A DNA stretch of 64,000 nt from Rhipicephalus microplus. Taxonomy: Eukaryota > Arthropoda > Arachnida > Ixodida > Ixodidae. The DNA is taken from assembly GCF_043290135.1 (NCBI RefSeq), contig NC_134704.1, positions 17,958,001 through 18,022,000 on the forward strand, read 5' to 3'. Numbering within the stretch: position 1 is the stretch's first letter; every line of letters begins with the position of its first letter. A program made the position numbers and the translations under genes. This document shows positions 11,018 to 22,612 of this stretch, piece after piece. The notes beneath the pieces were generated by a model. That model was given only the letters and a program-made list of their open reading frames with translations. It was not told where the DNA came from and did not search any database.

Positions 11018-13147
11018 TGAGGTCACCAGTCCCGTTTGCTGTGAGCACGTTGATGGTTCATCATCCCAGTCATCTCAGCGACGATGTCTGACCTCGCCAC
11101 TCAATCTCCGACAAGGAAACATTATTTTACATTGATACATGAGGAATTCTTTCGCAACTACTTGGCATCAATTTTATTTACACTCTGTTCTCCCTATGTT
11201 TTGAGGATGATTTACAGAGTGTATGAGAATTTTTTGAAAAAACAGAGAAAACAAGTAGTCATTTGGTAGAAAGGTCAACCTAACAGGCGTCAGGTTCACT
11301 GTCCTACAGTGAGTGTAAATCAATGGAGACTGCAAAGAGTAAGAAGAGAGCACGGCTCACAACCACTCACGGCTGGCCAACCATCGATCGCTGACGTTCC
11401 TCCTTAGCGGCGTGAGGGCAGGGGTCACTCCTGGGTATTTCGGCAGATGTGTTCAAGGTTACGGAAGTTTTGTTTCGGGAAATAAAATGACAAGCTTCAC
11501 ACGTGAATGATTACATGGGCGAATTTTAAGAAACCATCAAGGACACAGCTGTGCTCATGTCGTCGTTACTTGATGCAGCGTACTCCTGACAAACCGCTGC
11601 GAGACGACTGAACTCAGACGTTTGTAACAATACGTTGGGCTGGTTTACGCCGTCAGAAGGGCGCAGGATCGCCCTAGACCATAAACAGTTTTGCCTCTTG
11701 AAACACAATAACAGGTCAGGTCGAATTTCCCAGAGTATGGCGTGCACAACGTGTACTGGGGACAACGCACATTGTGCAGTTATATCTTCCTTTCTTCTTT
11801 TTATTTTGGCTGCTAGCTCTAGCATTTGGTTTTGGAATTCATATATTGTCCAACATTAGAAATTCGATATCGAGGCTCAATGAACTGGGAGCAAGTATTG
11901 GATTCAATGTGGTTCACTTTGAAACGAAAATAACGGAAGTATGCAAACAAATTTCACAAAGCTCACATTTCAGCTCCACATTTTGGCATGTCGTGTGTTT
12001 TCAGATCTGTCCATCGAAACATTGGCTCACAGGTGCGTTGTGTCCGAGAAGTTTGGTTTGGCATCATGCCGAACCAAACTTCAACGCGGCAGTAAGTTAG
12101 TGCTGCGTCGAAGTGAGAAACTTTGGTAAATCAACACCGGCTGTGGTGTCCGATTTCGCAGCGTGTTCGCTTCTTCAACCACTAGAAATTAGCGGTGTCG
12201 TACAAGTGTTAGTAGAGGAACCAAAAACTATCATTCGAAAGTGTGCAGGAAACTTTTGTTCAAGACTACTCGTTTTTGTGCCGCCCCGCGTTTTTGTTCC
12301 ATCAACAAGTTTACTGTTTCAGCGGATTTAGAATTGTGTTTGTATTCGGACTTTGCAAACGGATGTCCGCCGCAGGATGTCCTCTGGTTCAACGGTTTCA
12401 AATTCTAAATGTTAGTTTTAGGAAGCCTGCATAATCATGGAATTCAGTGATGAAAGAAAACCAATGTTTTCCAGTGACAACTGTCACGGCACTTTTTGAA
12501 AATGAATAATCAATGCCATGACACTGAACTCACTCATGTACCTTGCACATTTCGCTACGCCTTCTATTTACCTGCGAAAATCCGGAAGCTTTCATTCAAA
12601 AAGTTCACCACTTATTTTTATTGTTTGCGAAAACCTACATGCCGTTGTGTTTAAAAAAATTAAAAGCAAGACAGACTATACACCATTATACTTTTTTGGT
12701 ATTCACGCATCGGTGCTTGAGCTCGGCTAAGATGGTCAAAAATGTTACCGTCGTATTGTCTTGTTCTTGGGAACACCGGAACATCTACAGTTTTTTTTGT
12801 TTGTTTTACAAGATGGGAAACAATGCACATGATACCAAGTGAAACATATTGGTTATTCTGTTATATCTGCCGTAAAAAAATACTTACTACTCGCTTTCTA
12901 CAATAAGTATCTTTTCAGTTTACTTAATCTGACGGAGGAAAATCAAACGCATGGTCGTGTGCGCTATCACAAACGAACTCCATTAAAAACTCACGATTTA
13001 CGTTTTAAAGCCAGGAAATGATTCTGAGGCAGGTCGTGGGGTGCACTCCAGATTATTTTGATCAGTTGTCATGGTCAGCTAGCTAGGTATCTGCGTTAAA
13101 TCTTGGTGCAAAAACATAAAGAAAGAAACATGAACATGTCAAGCCAG
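11018..13147. other. unassigned intergenic sequence
   Basis: Short frames only. The hydrophobic frame at 11774-12100 starts at GTG, not ATG, and has no domain. I see no RNA gene or repeat boundary. Confidence 0.4.
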
Positions 13148-13199
13148 CTAGCGGTGCCTAGTGGAGCCTTGCGGAGCCTAGCGGAGCCTAGCGGAGCTA
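13148..13199. repeat. short tandem repeat of GGAGCCTAGC
   Basis: About four to five imperfect copies of a 10-base unit (GGAGCCTAGC and GGTGCCTAGT variants) sit just upstream of the I-type relic. No function is evident. Confidence 0.8.
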
Positions 13200-13239
13200 A
13201 TCTCTTCATCATCACTTTTGGGCCTATAGCTGCACCTCA

Positions 13240-13690
13240 ACTCATAGGAAGAGGAACCACTGTAGTTGCATGACTCCATAATACGTTGTTTGACACATGG
13301 TAGATCTTACAAGCAGCTCCTGCTCGAAGTGTTCTCAAAATACTGGATGATTTAAGCCCACTGCTAGAACGCTTGGCTAGACGGCTAACAACCGTATTTT
13401 CTTTCCAAAGAAAGTCAAGCTGGCAGCATTCATCCACTGGACTGTATGAATCTCGGGCCCCTCCGAGTTACCCTCTACTCCATGGAGGTCGCCAACTCTG
13501 TATGAACCTGTTAAAGTGAATTAGCACTGACAAACGAAGCCCTCTGATGCAAATATGTGCATGGGCCTTGTCTCTGTATGTATCTACCCTCATTTCACCC
13601 TATGCGATCTTTCTAGTCCCTACCAACGCATCACCGAATGTAGAGTAGCAAACCAAATACTTATATTTTTTTCTTATTTCTCTCCTCCTC
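13240..13690 (+). mobile_element. internally deleted I-type LINE relic
   Basis: From about 13318 one frame gives APARSVLKILDDLSPLLERLA, matching the C-terminus of the ORF1 at 3230-3303 (SARSALGLLDALSPVLE). About 60 bases on, another frame gives KKVKLAAFIHW, matching the start of ORF2 (KEVKAASVIQW). The sequence then passes straight into 3'-UTR-like DNA with GAGTAGCAAACC and CTACCAACGC near 13618-13655. Nearly all of ORF2 is missing. It is a fossil. Internal deletion is unusual for LINEs, which normally lose the 5' end. Confidence 0.6.
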
Positions 13691-14793
13691 TCTGATCGCA
13701 ACACAACGTCGTAATCCGCGCTTTCATCTGCACTCCTTCATACAGCCAGTCCGCACGCTTTGTGAAATAAATGAACATCTGCTAATCACCTGGTCAGATT
13801 TTACTTCCCATAGGTCTATCACCATGTTTTTCATTGATGACTGGGCTTCAGGCTGTCCAATGATCTCCCCACTCCACGATAGTTCTTTTTTTTCTCCATA
13901 TTGTTTGACCACCAACACCGGCGTGCCATCGTCGCCTGTTTTCATCGTCGTCGTAAAGTCAACGTTGTGGTCATCACAGTCGTCATCACTGTCGCAACTC
14001 TTGCGTTCCCAACTTCACCGTCGAGGTAGCTGTCGTTCTCTGAGCTTAGAAAGTCCCGCTTCGTTTCGAAGACTCACTTCGCTTATTTTCATGTCAGTTT
14101 CTCGTCCACTACAAATGTGGAATGACGTCTTTCGTCTGATTCCGCCGCTCTTCCCAAAGCGATATTTCAGCTTTTGGCCACTAGCAGAAACGAGCAGACG
14201 AAAAAACACGTATATACGAAAAGGGCTGTTTCTTTATGAATTCGAAAGTTGGTGAGGTGGCCAGCCGCAGTGTATAAGTAGCAAGCCGATTCCCATCTGA
14301 CGACACAGTGTCGCGCGCCTAGAGCATATACCATACGCGCGCTTATATAGAACCACCGTCCGGCGCCATTTGAAATTCAAAGCAGGGCGCGAGCTTTATA
14401 CTTTACTGACCTAGCTGTCCCAACACGCGTATGCACGGACACCGCTGGCACAGCGCTACTCTCGATCCCGTACGGAGTGGCGTAGCTCCCGAGGCAGCGA
14501 ACGAGACCCCAAAATGAGCCGCGACTTCCAGTACACTGGCGTACCACTGTGCCCGGAGGGAAAACACGTGTTGGAGAAAAAAAGAAATAAGAAAAGACTT
14601 CAGAATCAACTCGTAAATGCTTCGTAAGGTTTATAAGTACAAAAAGGTGCCGAAAATTTTCCGCCAACCCTTTCACCGGCGTCCGACTGGTTTCAAACAA
14701 AACCAACACTCTGGAAAATCGGCGAGAAAAGACTTTCCCTGAAGAGCATGAAAGCCGAGTGAAAGAAACAAAAAGTCACCTTTTGAGCAGAAA
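13691..14793. other. unassigned sequence, possible upstream region
   Basis: 14240-14600 is GC-rich, with TATA-like strings at 14272 (TATAAGTAG) and 14344 (TATATAG). These lie roughly 450-520 bases before the candidate exon at 14794. I cannot show that they act as promoters. The minus frame at 14377-14709 has no domain. Confidence 0.35.
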
Positions 14794-14848
14794 ATGGAGC
14801 TGTTTTTTATTCTTCTTACGCAGCTCTTCGGATTCATTTCAACGAGCC
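14794..14848 (+). CDS. candidate signal-peptide first exon
   Basis: The ATG sits in a good context (GAAAATGG) and opens an 18-residue hydrophobic segment, MELFFILLTQLFGFISTS. One base of the next codon is followed by GTGAGT at 14849, a strong splice-donor match. An intron in phase 1 directly after a signal peptide is a common arrangement in animal secreted proteins, and ticks have very many of them. No second exon can be identified here, so the product is unknown. The frame read through the donor stays open to about 15003, but is then compositionally poor. The match could be chance. Confidence 0.35.
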
Positions 14849-15711
14849 GTGAGTTTCTTCAGATTTATCAAACAAATACACGCATATATTACGCCACAAC
14901 TGTGATAACATTTCGTTTTCTTTTCGCTGGTTTTGGTCGCTCTTGTTTTTTTTTTTTACAGACTCTGAAAAAGTCCTGCTTGAATTTACGTCCACGTTTC
15001 TAGTTTGATTACCTCTGTTTCGCTGTTCCTGTCGTTCCCGCGTCACCTTCATTTCGGCAGCGAGTAGGAGCACATTCGAAGGTTGCGAAACAGCTGCAAG
15101 ATTGCTGCTTGGTACATTACTGAAAATCTCAAAGGCGCGAACACGGCGACAGGGTTGCCAGCTTCTACCAGTGTTGTCGATGTGTACAGTGAAAAAAGAA
15201 CGCAGCAGGAAAAGACCTGAATGCGTCCGTTCTGATGTGCAGGGGAGAACGACGCGGTACACGAGTCTTCATTTAAATTCGGGGCTGCGCAGTTAGTAGA
15301 ACGCCTCAATCTATACAAAGGCCTGAGGTTCTTTCTTTGTGCTCACTTTCTTCTGCCCTATATACTATACAGCTAGACGTTTTCACGTCATGGCTTTATT
15401 TCAGTGATGGTTATCCCTATAGAAGCTCAGAAAGAAGCGATTACAAGATGGCCTTGGAACGGAAACATACGTATCGTTGGTGCGTTCTTTTTCCTTCCGT
15501 TAGTCGGAAGTGCTGTTGAAATAGGAACGGCCTCCAGATCTCCCAGACAGTCGTTGATTAGTATACTTGAGGTGAACTGATTGTGCATTCAAACCTCGAT
15601 CTCTTTCGCCGACATATTTTCGTTCAAGGAAAAACTTTGCTACGGGTCTCCTGGTTGGTATTCAAGTTCTACGTGGTTTTAACAACGAAAAATTAAGGTT
15701 ATGGAATTGAA
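14849..15711. other. unassigned sequence downstream of candidate exon
   Basis: If the exon at 14794 is real, this would be intron. No further exon with matching phase is obvious. The frames here are short and on both strands. Confidence 0.35.
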
Positions 15712-15880
15712 TCGTGGCAGCGGCGGCTGCATTTTCGATGAAGGCAAAAATTTTCGAGGTGTACGGTGGAAGATTAGGTAGATGTAAAAAAAAAAAACAG
15801 GTGGTTGAAATTTCTGGAGTCTTTCACTACGGTGTCTCTCATAATCGTATCGTTGATTTGGGACGTTAAAACCCACATAT
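15712..15880 (+). mobile_element. Ruka-like SINE, degraded and 5'-truncated
   Basis: The body blocks GGCGGCTGCATTTTCGATG, GTGTCTCTCATAATCGTAT and GGGACGTTAAAACCCAC are recognisable. The middle is replaced by an A-rich run near 15787-15798. The tRNA-like head is missing. Confidence 0.75.
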
Positions 15881-16089
15881 TATGTAGTCCGTTACAATAT
15901 TATTAATAATATTAACAACTAAAAACCGTTACTTTCATCTTAAGGCTCCTGCTCAAGTGTGGTCAAATAGTGGCTTCGGAAAAGTTTTGCGTAAACAAAT
16001 CAGTAACATGGTCGGGGCATTATGCGAGCAGTGTCATTTATTCTCTAGGCTGGACTCAGATGCACTTAAAAAGCGATAACGTTCGTCTC

Positions 16090-16310
16090 AGTGTACCAGT
16101 GGCTACAGGGCTCGGCTGCTGATACAAAGGTCGCGGGTTCAATGCCAGCTGCGGCAGTCACATTTCGATGAAGGCGAAACGATAAAGACCCGCGTAATGT
16201 GCAATGTCAGTGGGCAATAAAGAACACCAGAAGATCTAAATTTCCGGAGCCCTCCGCCATGGCGTCTCTTATAATCATATGAATGCTTCGGGACGCAAAA
16301 GCCTTTATAA
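16090..16310 (+). mobile_element. Ruka-like SINE, diverged
   Basis: The copy includes an altered head (CCAGTGGCTACAGGGCTCGG), a B-box GGTCGCGGGTTCAATGCC and the body blocks CCGGAGCCCTCCGCCATGG and CTTATAATCATATG. The 3' GGGACGCAAAAGCC block has lost the TTAAAC core. It is more diverged than most copies here, so probably older. Confidence 0.75.
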
Positions 16311-17310
16311 ACGCCTCTTTCATTTCAATCAATGCCAGTACAAACGCATGCTTCTCAACGGGAGCCATCGGTACGCCTTTAGTTCAAGCAGTAGTCACTC
16401 CCTGAAGCCAAGTATACCATAGCCACTAGACCACGATGGTGGGGCAATCCATGAAGTTTTCTTCGTAATATTCAAAAAGAGTTCGAGAATCATCTAAACG
16501 AGTTCACGATCGTTCCGCGTATATTTGTGTGTTTTATTTTTGCATGTCGTATCCCGAACAAAATTTCATGCTTTACTACTTCCCACGAAATCAGGAGTGC
16601 TGTCTTCTATTCTTTTCTGAACAAAACTGTAGCACTTTTTTCCACTTATTTTTGTCAACACCTACAGGTTATGTGATTCTTTAAAGTTTGTCAAACATGA
16701 TTCAAAGTTTACATAGAGCTACTTTTCTTTTTGTGCTCGGTGACGTAGCTGCACGGAAGTATTTTACCTTTTCTATCTTTTATGGTTGTGTCATTATCAG
16801 CCTGATAAACCATCCGTTTTACGCTTTGGATTTCTTAGACGCCAGCCATCTTTACGGATCCCCCTTCCACATGCTGGAAAACACCCACGTTTCCATCCCG
16901 CTGCCCCTGCCTCCCAAACTTTTTTAGGTTCTTACCTGTGTCTCCAGTCCGATACACGCGCACATATAAACGCACGTATATGAACCTGCTCAAACGCTTT
17001 TTGACAGCCTCCTCACCCTAAAAAAAAATTTCTAGCTTCACGCCAGCCTTGGCTTTTTCATTGATCGAAGGGACGCTGAAGCTTTGAAATATTTTTTTAA
17101 AAAACGAAGAAAACCTCACCTATTTTTCTCATCAAAGATTGGCATCTCGATGAGTTGTTGAAAAGACGCGAACGTTGGCGAAAGACGCGCTCCAGCAAAA
17201 CGACAAAATTTTCGTCAGCGGACACTGAGAACGAATGGCCTCCAATTGAACGTTGCAGCTAGACGTCACCGACCCACGATACATTTCGCGGGGCACTTCA
17301 TTCTACTTCC
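16311..17310. other. unassigned AT-rich sequence
   Basis: Only short frames without domains. Nothing else recognised. Confidence 0.4.
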
Positions 17311-17348
17311 AGCGCCTCACATCGGGTTTCTCCCGCGACGTTCTCGAT

Positions 17349-17432
17349 ATGCCGTCTTTTCTTGCGAAAGGTTTGACACTCTTGGCAGCTTTTATCGTTT
17401 CTATTTCAAAGCGAAGCCTCACGACAGAACTG
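17349..17432 (+). CDS. candidate signal-peptide exon
   Basis: From ATG 17349 the frame encodes 28 residues beginning MPSFLAKGLTLLAAF, a short polar start followed by a hydrophobic core as in signal peptides. It is followed exactly by GTAAGT at 17433, a consensus splice donor, in phase 0. A pyrimidine stretch ending in CAG at 17299-17311 could be an acceptor for an upstream exon. No partner exon was found and the function is unknown. The evidence is a signal-like start plus a donor, which can arise by chance. Confidence 0.3.
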
Positions 17433-17633
17433 GTAAGTCTTATATAAGCCGTAGTCGCAGCTAATATTGGAACAAATACTTTAGCGAAAACGAAGTTAGA
17501 TTCAAAAGGGGGCTGTCATTTTTTCTATGTGGGCCGTTGCTAGCCCTATCACTTCTTTTGCGCTTGCTAATATTTTACGAAGTTATCTAGTTTATGTACA
17601 CTCTCTTGTACCTGGCGCCCAATATTGTATACT

Positions 17634-17874
17634 GATTGATTTGTGGGGTTTAACGTCCCAAAAACCACCATTTGATTATGAGAGACGCCGTAGTGGAGGA
17701 CTCCGGAAATTTTGACCACCTGGGGTTACTTAACGTGCCCCCAAATCTGAGTACACGGGCCTACAACATTTCCGCCTCCATCGAAAATGCAGCCACCACA
17801 GCCGGGATTTGATCCCGCGACCTGCGGGTCAGCAGCCGAATACCTTAACCATTAGACCACCGTGGCGGGGCCTT
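17634..17874 (-). mobile_element. Ruka-like SINE, full length, with target-site duplication
   Basis: The minus-strand copy has the full tRNA-like head near 17830-17871 (CGCCACGGTGGTCTAATGG reading the minus strand), a B-box and the complete body to a short ATCAATC-type tail. TATTGTATACT at 17623-17633 and 17875-17885 flanks it as an 11-base perfect duplication, the mark of LINE-driven insertion. Confidence 0.92.
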
Positions 17875-17885
17875 TATTGTATACT

Positions 17886-18261
17886 TCAAATAATCTCAAA
17901 AGTTCTATGGAAGGAAATTGTGTTGATTATGAATGTACTTGAAAAAAAGCAAGTTGTCTTGGTCTAATGCACGACTTTTAAATTTAGTTTGTTGACTCAA
18001 CAGAAGAGCGTAATTACATTTTTTTAAGTAGGAAATGAGGTTAACGTGCCAAACACGCTCGAGCATTCTAAAATCTGCAATAGCCATGGTCAGGCACTAA
18101 CTTAGCAAGGAACACTATAGTGAAAAGAAAAAACTTGGCGATGTTGACTTTCCTAACTCAAAACATGATACAATAACAACTGCTGCTAGTATTAACGCGT
18201 AATAACTGCTGTAAAATTAGGAGGCACACAATAACAGGTAACAACCAATTACTTTTGACCC
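17886..18261. other. unassigned AT-rich sequence
   Basis: No gene, RNA or repeat recognised. Confidence 0.4.
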
Positions 18262-18910
18262 CGCAGGGTTTCTTAAAGGGCCCCTAAACAGTACCGCCTT
18301 CAAAAGCATGCCAGTAACTTCTTTCTCGCTTTCGCTATTTAGCCTATTCCTGGCTACTTACATCTTCATAACACACGTGGAACGTCAGCCCTAAACTTTT
18401 CGCCAGTCAGGATTTGGCTCTTTCCGACTACACGCCGCTGTCTCCGCTTGCACACTCGCAAACGCAGAAAACGAGGCGAAATGTGTTTATCGGACCCGAC
18501 ATTCCTGCGAGAGAACGCTGAATGGGCATGCGACTGCACGGCAAAGCAGGCTACGAAACTATTCACAACATATATCTCTCGTTTATCGACCAATCGAGAT
18601 CATTCTTTGTACTGACGTCACGTGAATGAACTGTGCACGTCACGAATTGTGCCGCAGAGACGGCAAAAACGCTGGGAGATGATAACGCGCTCGTTCATAA
18701 TTTCAGAGGGTTTTTCTGTGCACGAGGGTGGTCTCTGCAATTTTCCCACTCCGAAATGCGGTCTCGATGGCCTCGAATCCAACCTGCGCCCCTGAAATTA
18801 GCTACACGACACTTTGCGTGCAAGCTACAGCAGTGGGTAGCTCGAACGAACATTCTGGAAACATAACTGCAAGCAGACATTTACGGCATCTTTATGGGCA
18901 ACCTGAATGA
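18262..18910. repeat. possible tick dispersed repeat
   Basis: The segment starts near TTAAAGGGCCCCTAAACAG, a motif I associate with abundant dispersed tick repeats, and then has a mixed GC-rich body. No second copy lies in the window and no terminal repeats are visible, so this call rests on one motif and is weak. Confidence 0.25.
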
Positions 18911-19674
18911 AACCCGTCAGATAATTAAGTCAAGGAAGATACAGCAGACTTTAGATCTACTGAATTAGGCGTATTGTAGTAATTGTGATATAGATGTCAA
19001 AAAAGGAAAGTGAACGGAAATACAACTTGGCACTGGCAGAAACCAATCTTGCAACCTTTGAACCACGCGCCCTATGTTTCCTTTTAAAAAATAACTGCAA
19101 ACTTAACTTTCCTGTAATGAAGTTTGCCCAACCTGCAAACAGCGTGCTCAAATGCAGTTTGCCGGCTCTATCGCGCTGAAACCATTTACTGGATTTAATA
19201 TAAGCACGTATGGTTGACAGAGCATAAGACGTGGCACTAGGACCTCTACTCCACTTGAAGGGAGACAGGTGCTTCCGTTAGTCGGGTGAATATCAAGTAC
19301 AGGTAAGGGCACTTTTGGATTACGGAAAGTCTGTTGAGCAGCGGTGGCGGTGGTCACCTCGTTCACGTTATTGGGTATTTATGTGCATGCAAACTTGGGA
19401 GCGGGAGCACCTCTTCAGTTTCAGTCTTCACCGGCGGTGAGTTGTCTTTATGTCCAGAAAATAGCCGTCTTCGTGTCTATATAGCGATTGCTACAATACA
19501 CTTGCAATAGTACCAATAATTAACAGCTGGCTTTGGTTAAGAGTCAAGTTTCGTTTTTGGTCTTCCACTCACTTCGCTGGTTGCGCGACACTTCATACTG
19601 CCGCCAAAGAAGCCGAAGACAAGATTTTTCATCTGCTGGCTCCCAGAGAAAAGGACCGCTCGGACATTATTTCA
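18911..19674. other. unassigned intergenic sequence
   Basis: Only short frames on both strands. No motif recognised. Confidence 0.4.
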
Positions 19675-20142
19675 ATGGAGACGTTTATTAGTTTTCTGTT
19701 CTCCTGTATTTGCACCCTTGGTTTTTATCCCGTATTCGCCCGTTCAAACACTCTTAAAATTCAGACGGAACACAGGAATGTCTCTCTCCTGAACTCCTGG
19801 TTGGCTGCCGTTGAAGGTGGCAGGCACGGAGGTCCTCCCTCCTTGGATCTTCTTCGAAGAACCACCACCTCTCGTCACCGCTCAACCTCATTCACTCCAG
19901 TTACCGGAACGTTCGACGTCGACGAGCCGTGGGAAGGCACCTCCCGGGTACGTGCCTGCAACGCTGGGATGACAGGCCATCAGTATATTTGGCCCGTGCA
20001 TCAATGCCGCTGCTGTTGCTGGTTTTGGTTGCCCACAGCTGAGCGCATGTGCACTTTCCACCCTTGCAGCCGGACTCGGCTATTGTCTCCCGGCACCACG
20101 ACTAAACCCCTTTTGCCACGTGGGTCTTTGCGTCTTTTATGA
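19675..20142 (+). CDS. hypothetical ORF with signal-peptide-like N-terminus
   Basis: This is a 155-codon frame from a true ATG. Residues 1-22 (METFISFLFSCICTLGFYP, then VFA) look like a signal peptide with cleavage after Ala22. The rest is rich in Ser, Thr, Arg and Cys, including CRCCCW, with no domain I know. A donor-like GTACGT at 19948 would end an exon in phase 0 after 91 residues, leaving the Cys-rich part as intron. It could be a first exon of a secreted protein, part of an unrecognised repeat, or a chance frame. Confidence 0.22.
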   Translation: METFISFLFSCICTLGFYPVFARSNTLKIQTEHRNVSLLNSWLAAVEGGRHGGPPSLDLLRRTTTSRHRSTSFTPVTGTFDVDEPWEGTSRVRACNAGMTGHQYIWPVHQCRCCCWFWLPTAERMCTFHPCSRTRLLSPGTTTKPLLPRGSLRLL

Positions 20143-20289
20143 CCGACAGGCAGCCGTCGTTCCGCCAATTCAGTGATACCGCTTTCGTCATGGCGTGGGC
20201 TCACCGTCAAAGGGGCGGGTAACAATATTAAGGGGTTCGGCGAACGCACCAATTTCGAGCCCAACAGTTAAGGCTTTGTTAAACGTAGA

Positions 20290-20395
20290 AACGAGCCCTC
20301 CGGCTGCGGCTGTTGCATTGTCGGCGGAGGGGGATATGTTAGAAGCCCGTGTACTTTGGTTTAGGAGCACAAAGAGCCTCAGGTGCTTGAATTCA
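20290..20395 (+). mobile_element. Ruka-like SINE fragment, heavily degraded
   Basis: The body pieces CGGCTGCGGCTGTTGCATTG, GGCGGAGG and AAGCCCGTGTACTT are in family order. The head and 3' part are missing. It is followed by a short AT-rich repeat (TTCAATCATGAAT units, 20391-20463). Confidence 0.55.
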
Positions 20396-20502
20396 ATCAT
20401 GAGTGCATTATAATTCAATCATGAATATATTATAATTCAGTATATTATAATTCAATCATGAATTATATCGTGGTTCTGACACGTAAAATTTAATAAATTA
20501 TG

Positions 20503-20743
20503 ACCCCGCCATGGTGATCTAATGGCTAAGGTACTCCGCTGCTGATCTGCGGTCGCGGGATTGATTCCCGGCGGCGGCAGCTGCATTTCCGATGGAGGCG
20601 GAAATGCTGTAGGCCCGTGTGCTTAGATTCGGGTGCACGTTAAAGAACCGCAGGCGGTCAAAGTTTCCGGAGCGCTCTACAACGGCGTCCCTCATAATTA
20701 TATGGTGGTTTTGAGACGTTAAACGCCACATCACAACAACAAT
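20503..20743 (+). mobile_element. Ruka-like SINE, full length
   Basis: It has an intact head (CCCCGCCATGGTGATCTAATG), a B-box (GCGGGATTGATTCCCGG), the full body and an ACAACAACAA tail. ATAAATTAT at 20493-20501 and 20744-20752 is a 9-base perfect duplication. It is AT-rich and so less decisive than the others. Confidence 0.9.
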
Positions 20744-20752
20744 ATAAATTAT

Positions 20753-22612
20753 CATCATTTTTGGCAGAACGGCAAAAAGCTATACGATATATGAATGAAA
20801 AATTTATGAAGTGTGCGAAAACGTCTGGTGCAGCCTGTGCCATTTACTTACGCCAGGTTTAAAAAAAAAGGTAGTGTGCCTGTGACTCGTGCAGATATTT
20901 CTTTCTTTGCCATACTTAATATTTCTGGTAAAAAAAATGGAGAAATGCTTGGTGCTATTTTGTACAGCTCTATTAGGTCAGCGTAACGCGTGAGTTGCAT
21001 AAATCACGACGGCGATCGTAAAGGGGGATAACGGCGGAGTCTCGGCTGCAGAGTAATCACCACTGTCGCTTTCCACGTAATTGCACCAATGCTAGGCTGT
21101 CGGTTTTCTTTTTCGTCTATATTTTCTCTAAGCTGCGTAACCTGAAACATTTATGTTGCGTAGCTGCTGTCGTAGCAGCACTGGAACCGTTTTATTGACG
21201 CTGACATAAAAGCTCTACTCCGAGCAGTTCTTCTATATAGGAGGTTATTCTACGGCCTGTTATCCTTCCATCAGTACTTTTCCTTTTCTTTTTTTTGCAA
21301 TTATATTGACGCTGTATTTGCTCTCAATCGCTGTACTTTGCGTTGGTTCCCCGTTAGTTTGATTGCTTGGTGACACTCAATTGCTCACTTTTCATCCCGA
21401 GGGATTGTTGTTTCTCCGGAAGTTGCGCGGCGTACAGTATCCCCAGTTGCTTTCCCGGAGAGGACTATCAAAATTCGGTTAATGTAAAATAAAACACGCT
21501 ACATGGAATAAAAAATGTAGTAATTTTTGTGCATTCGCCTAAGACGACTCAAAATTGAAAGCCAACGAAAGCCAACTTTGTTCTCTGCTGATTCGACGTA
21601 TTCCCGACAGCCCCCCCCCCCCCCCCCCGCGTCCGGCATCTCGGCCGATCAGATCCTAGCTGGGGAAAAGGGGGAACAGGACCATCCAGCGGCGACTAGG
21701 CGCGGTCACGTCTTGGAGTCTTAGATCTTAATAAACTGTGAGATACACAAGAAGCTTTTTTTTTTCAACATCCCCAAACCCCAAACTTGGCAGCTCCCAA
21801 ACGATAGACTGGAGGCAGTTACAAGCCCAGACCTTTCTCGGTACATCTGTTGACACCTATTCAGGAAATAACCGAGAAAAAAAGCGGCCGGGCTCAAGCA
21901 TCTCTTGGATACGTTCTCTGCGGATGCGATGATCTACGCACAAAAAAATGCGGTTCATTAAGCTGCGGCATGGCGGACGGCTGTGCTGCACAGCTTAAGC
22001 CTCCGATATTTTAGCATTGGTCATTGAGCAAGCCTACGAGGCGATGAGGAGACGGGATCTTCAGACATTCTCGGGGTGATCTATGCCCAGGAGGCGGTTT
22101 TACCAGAGTTGTCAAAGTGGTTACCATCGTCACTAACGCCCACCAAACTTGACATATCTATGAACAACACTGCGAATAGCTTGCTCTTTCATGTTGAACA
22201 GTAATATTCAGTTGTCAGTGATCTGTAGACGACCTTTTTTACTGGATCCTATTGCAGTATGTCTTGCTCTACACCACAACCTCTGGAGCAGCTAGAAAAA
22301 AAGTTTATTTCGATCCCCCTCGGATTCAAAAACTAAGTTAAACTAAATCGAGGTCACCAAATAATAAGAAAAACCGGAGACTTCGACAATGTGAGACATG
22401 GCAAATCAAAGCTTCTACTGCCGTATCAAATCCACCGTGCCTATAGTTGTTGTCCACTACTTCCGCCGTAACCGAATGCCTACAGAAAACGAATTCATAA
22501 GTAAACTTGCGATCCGAAGCCTGTGTAAAGCTAACTTGAGATGTTGAAGCGAAAGACTGCAAAAATGAAAATTTACCGTCTCTTTTGTTCTGTTCTACAA
22601 TAAAAGTTTACT
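20753..22612. other. unassigned sequence
   Basis: Mixed AT-rich DNA with an 18-base C run at 21611-21628. No domain or RNA gene seen in any frame. Confidence 0.4.
21611..21628. repeat. poly-C run
   Basis: Eighteen consecutive C. Length is likely to vary between individuals and between sequencing methods. Confidence 0.9.
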
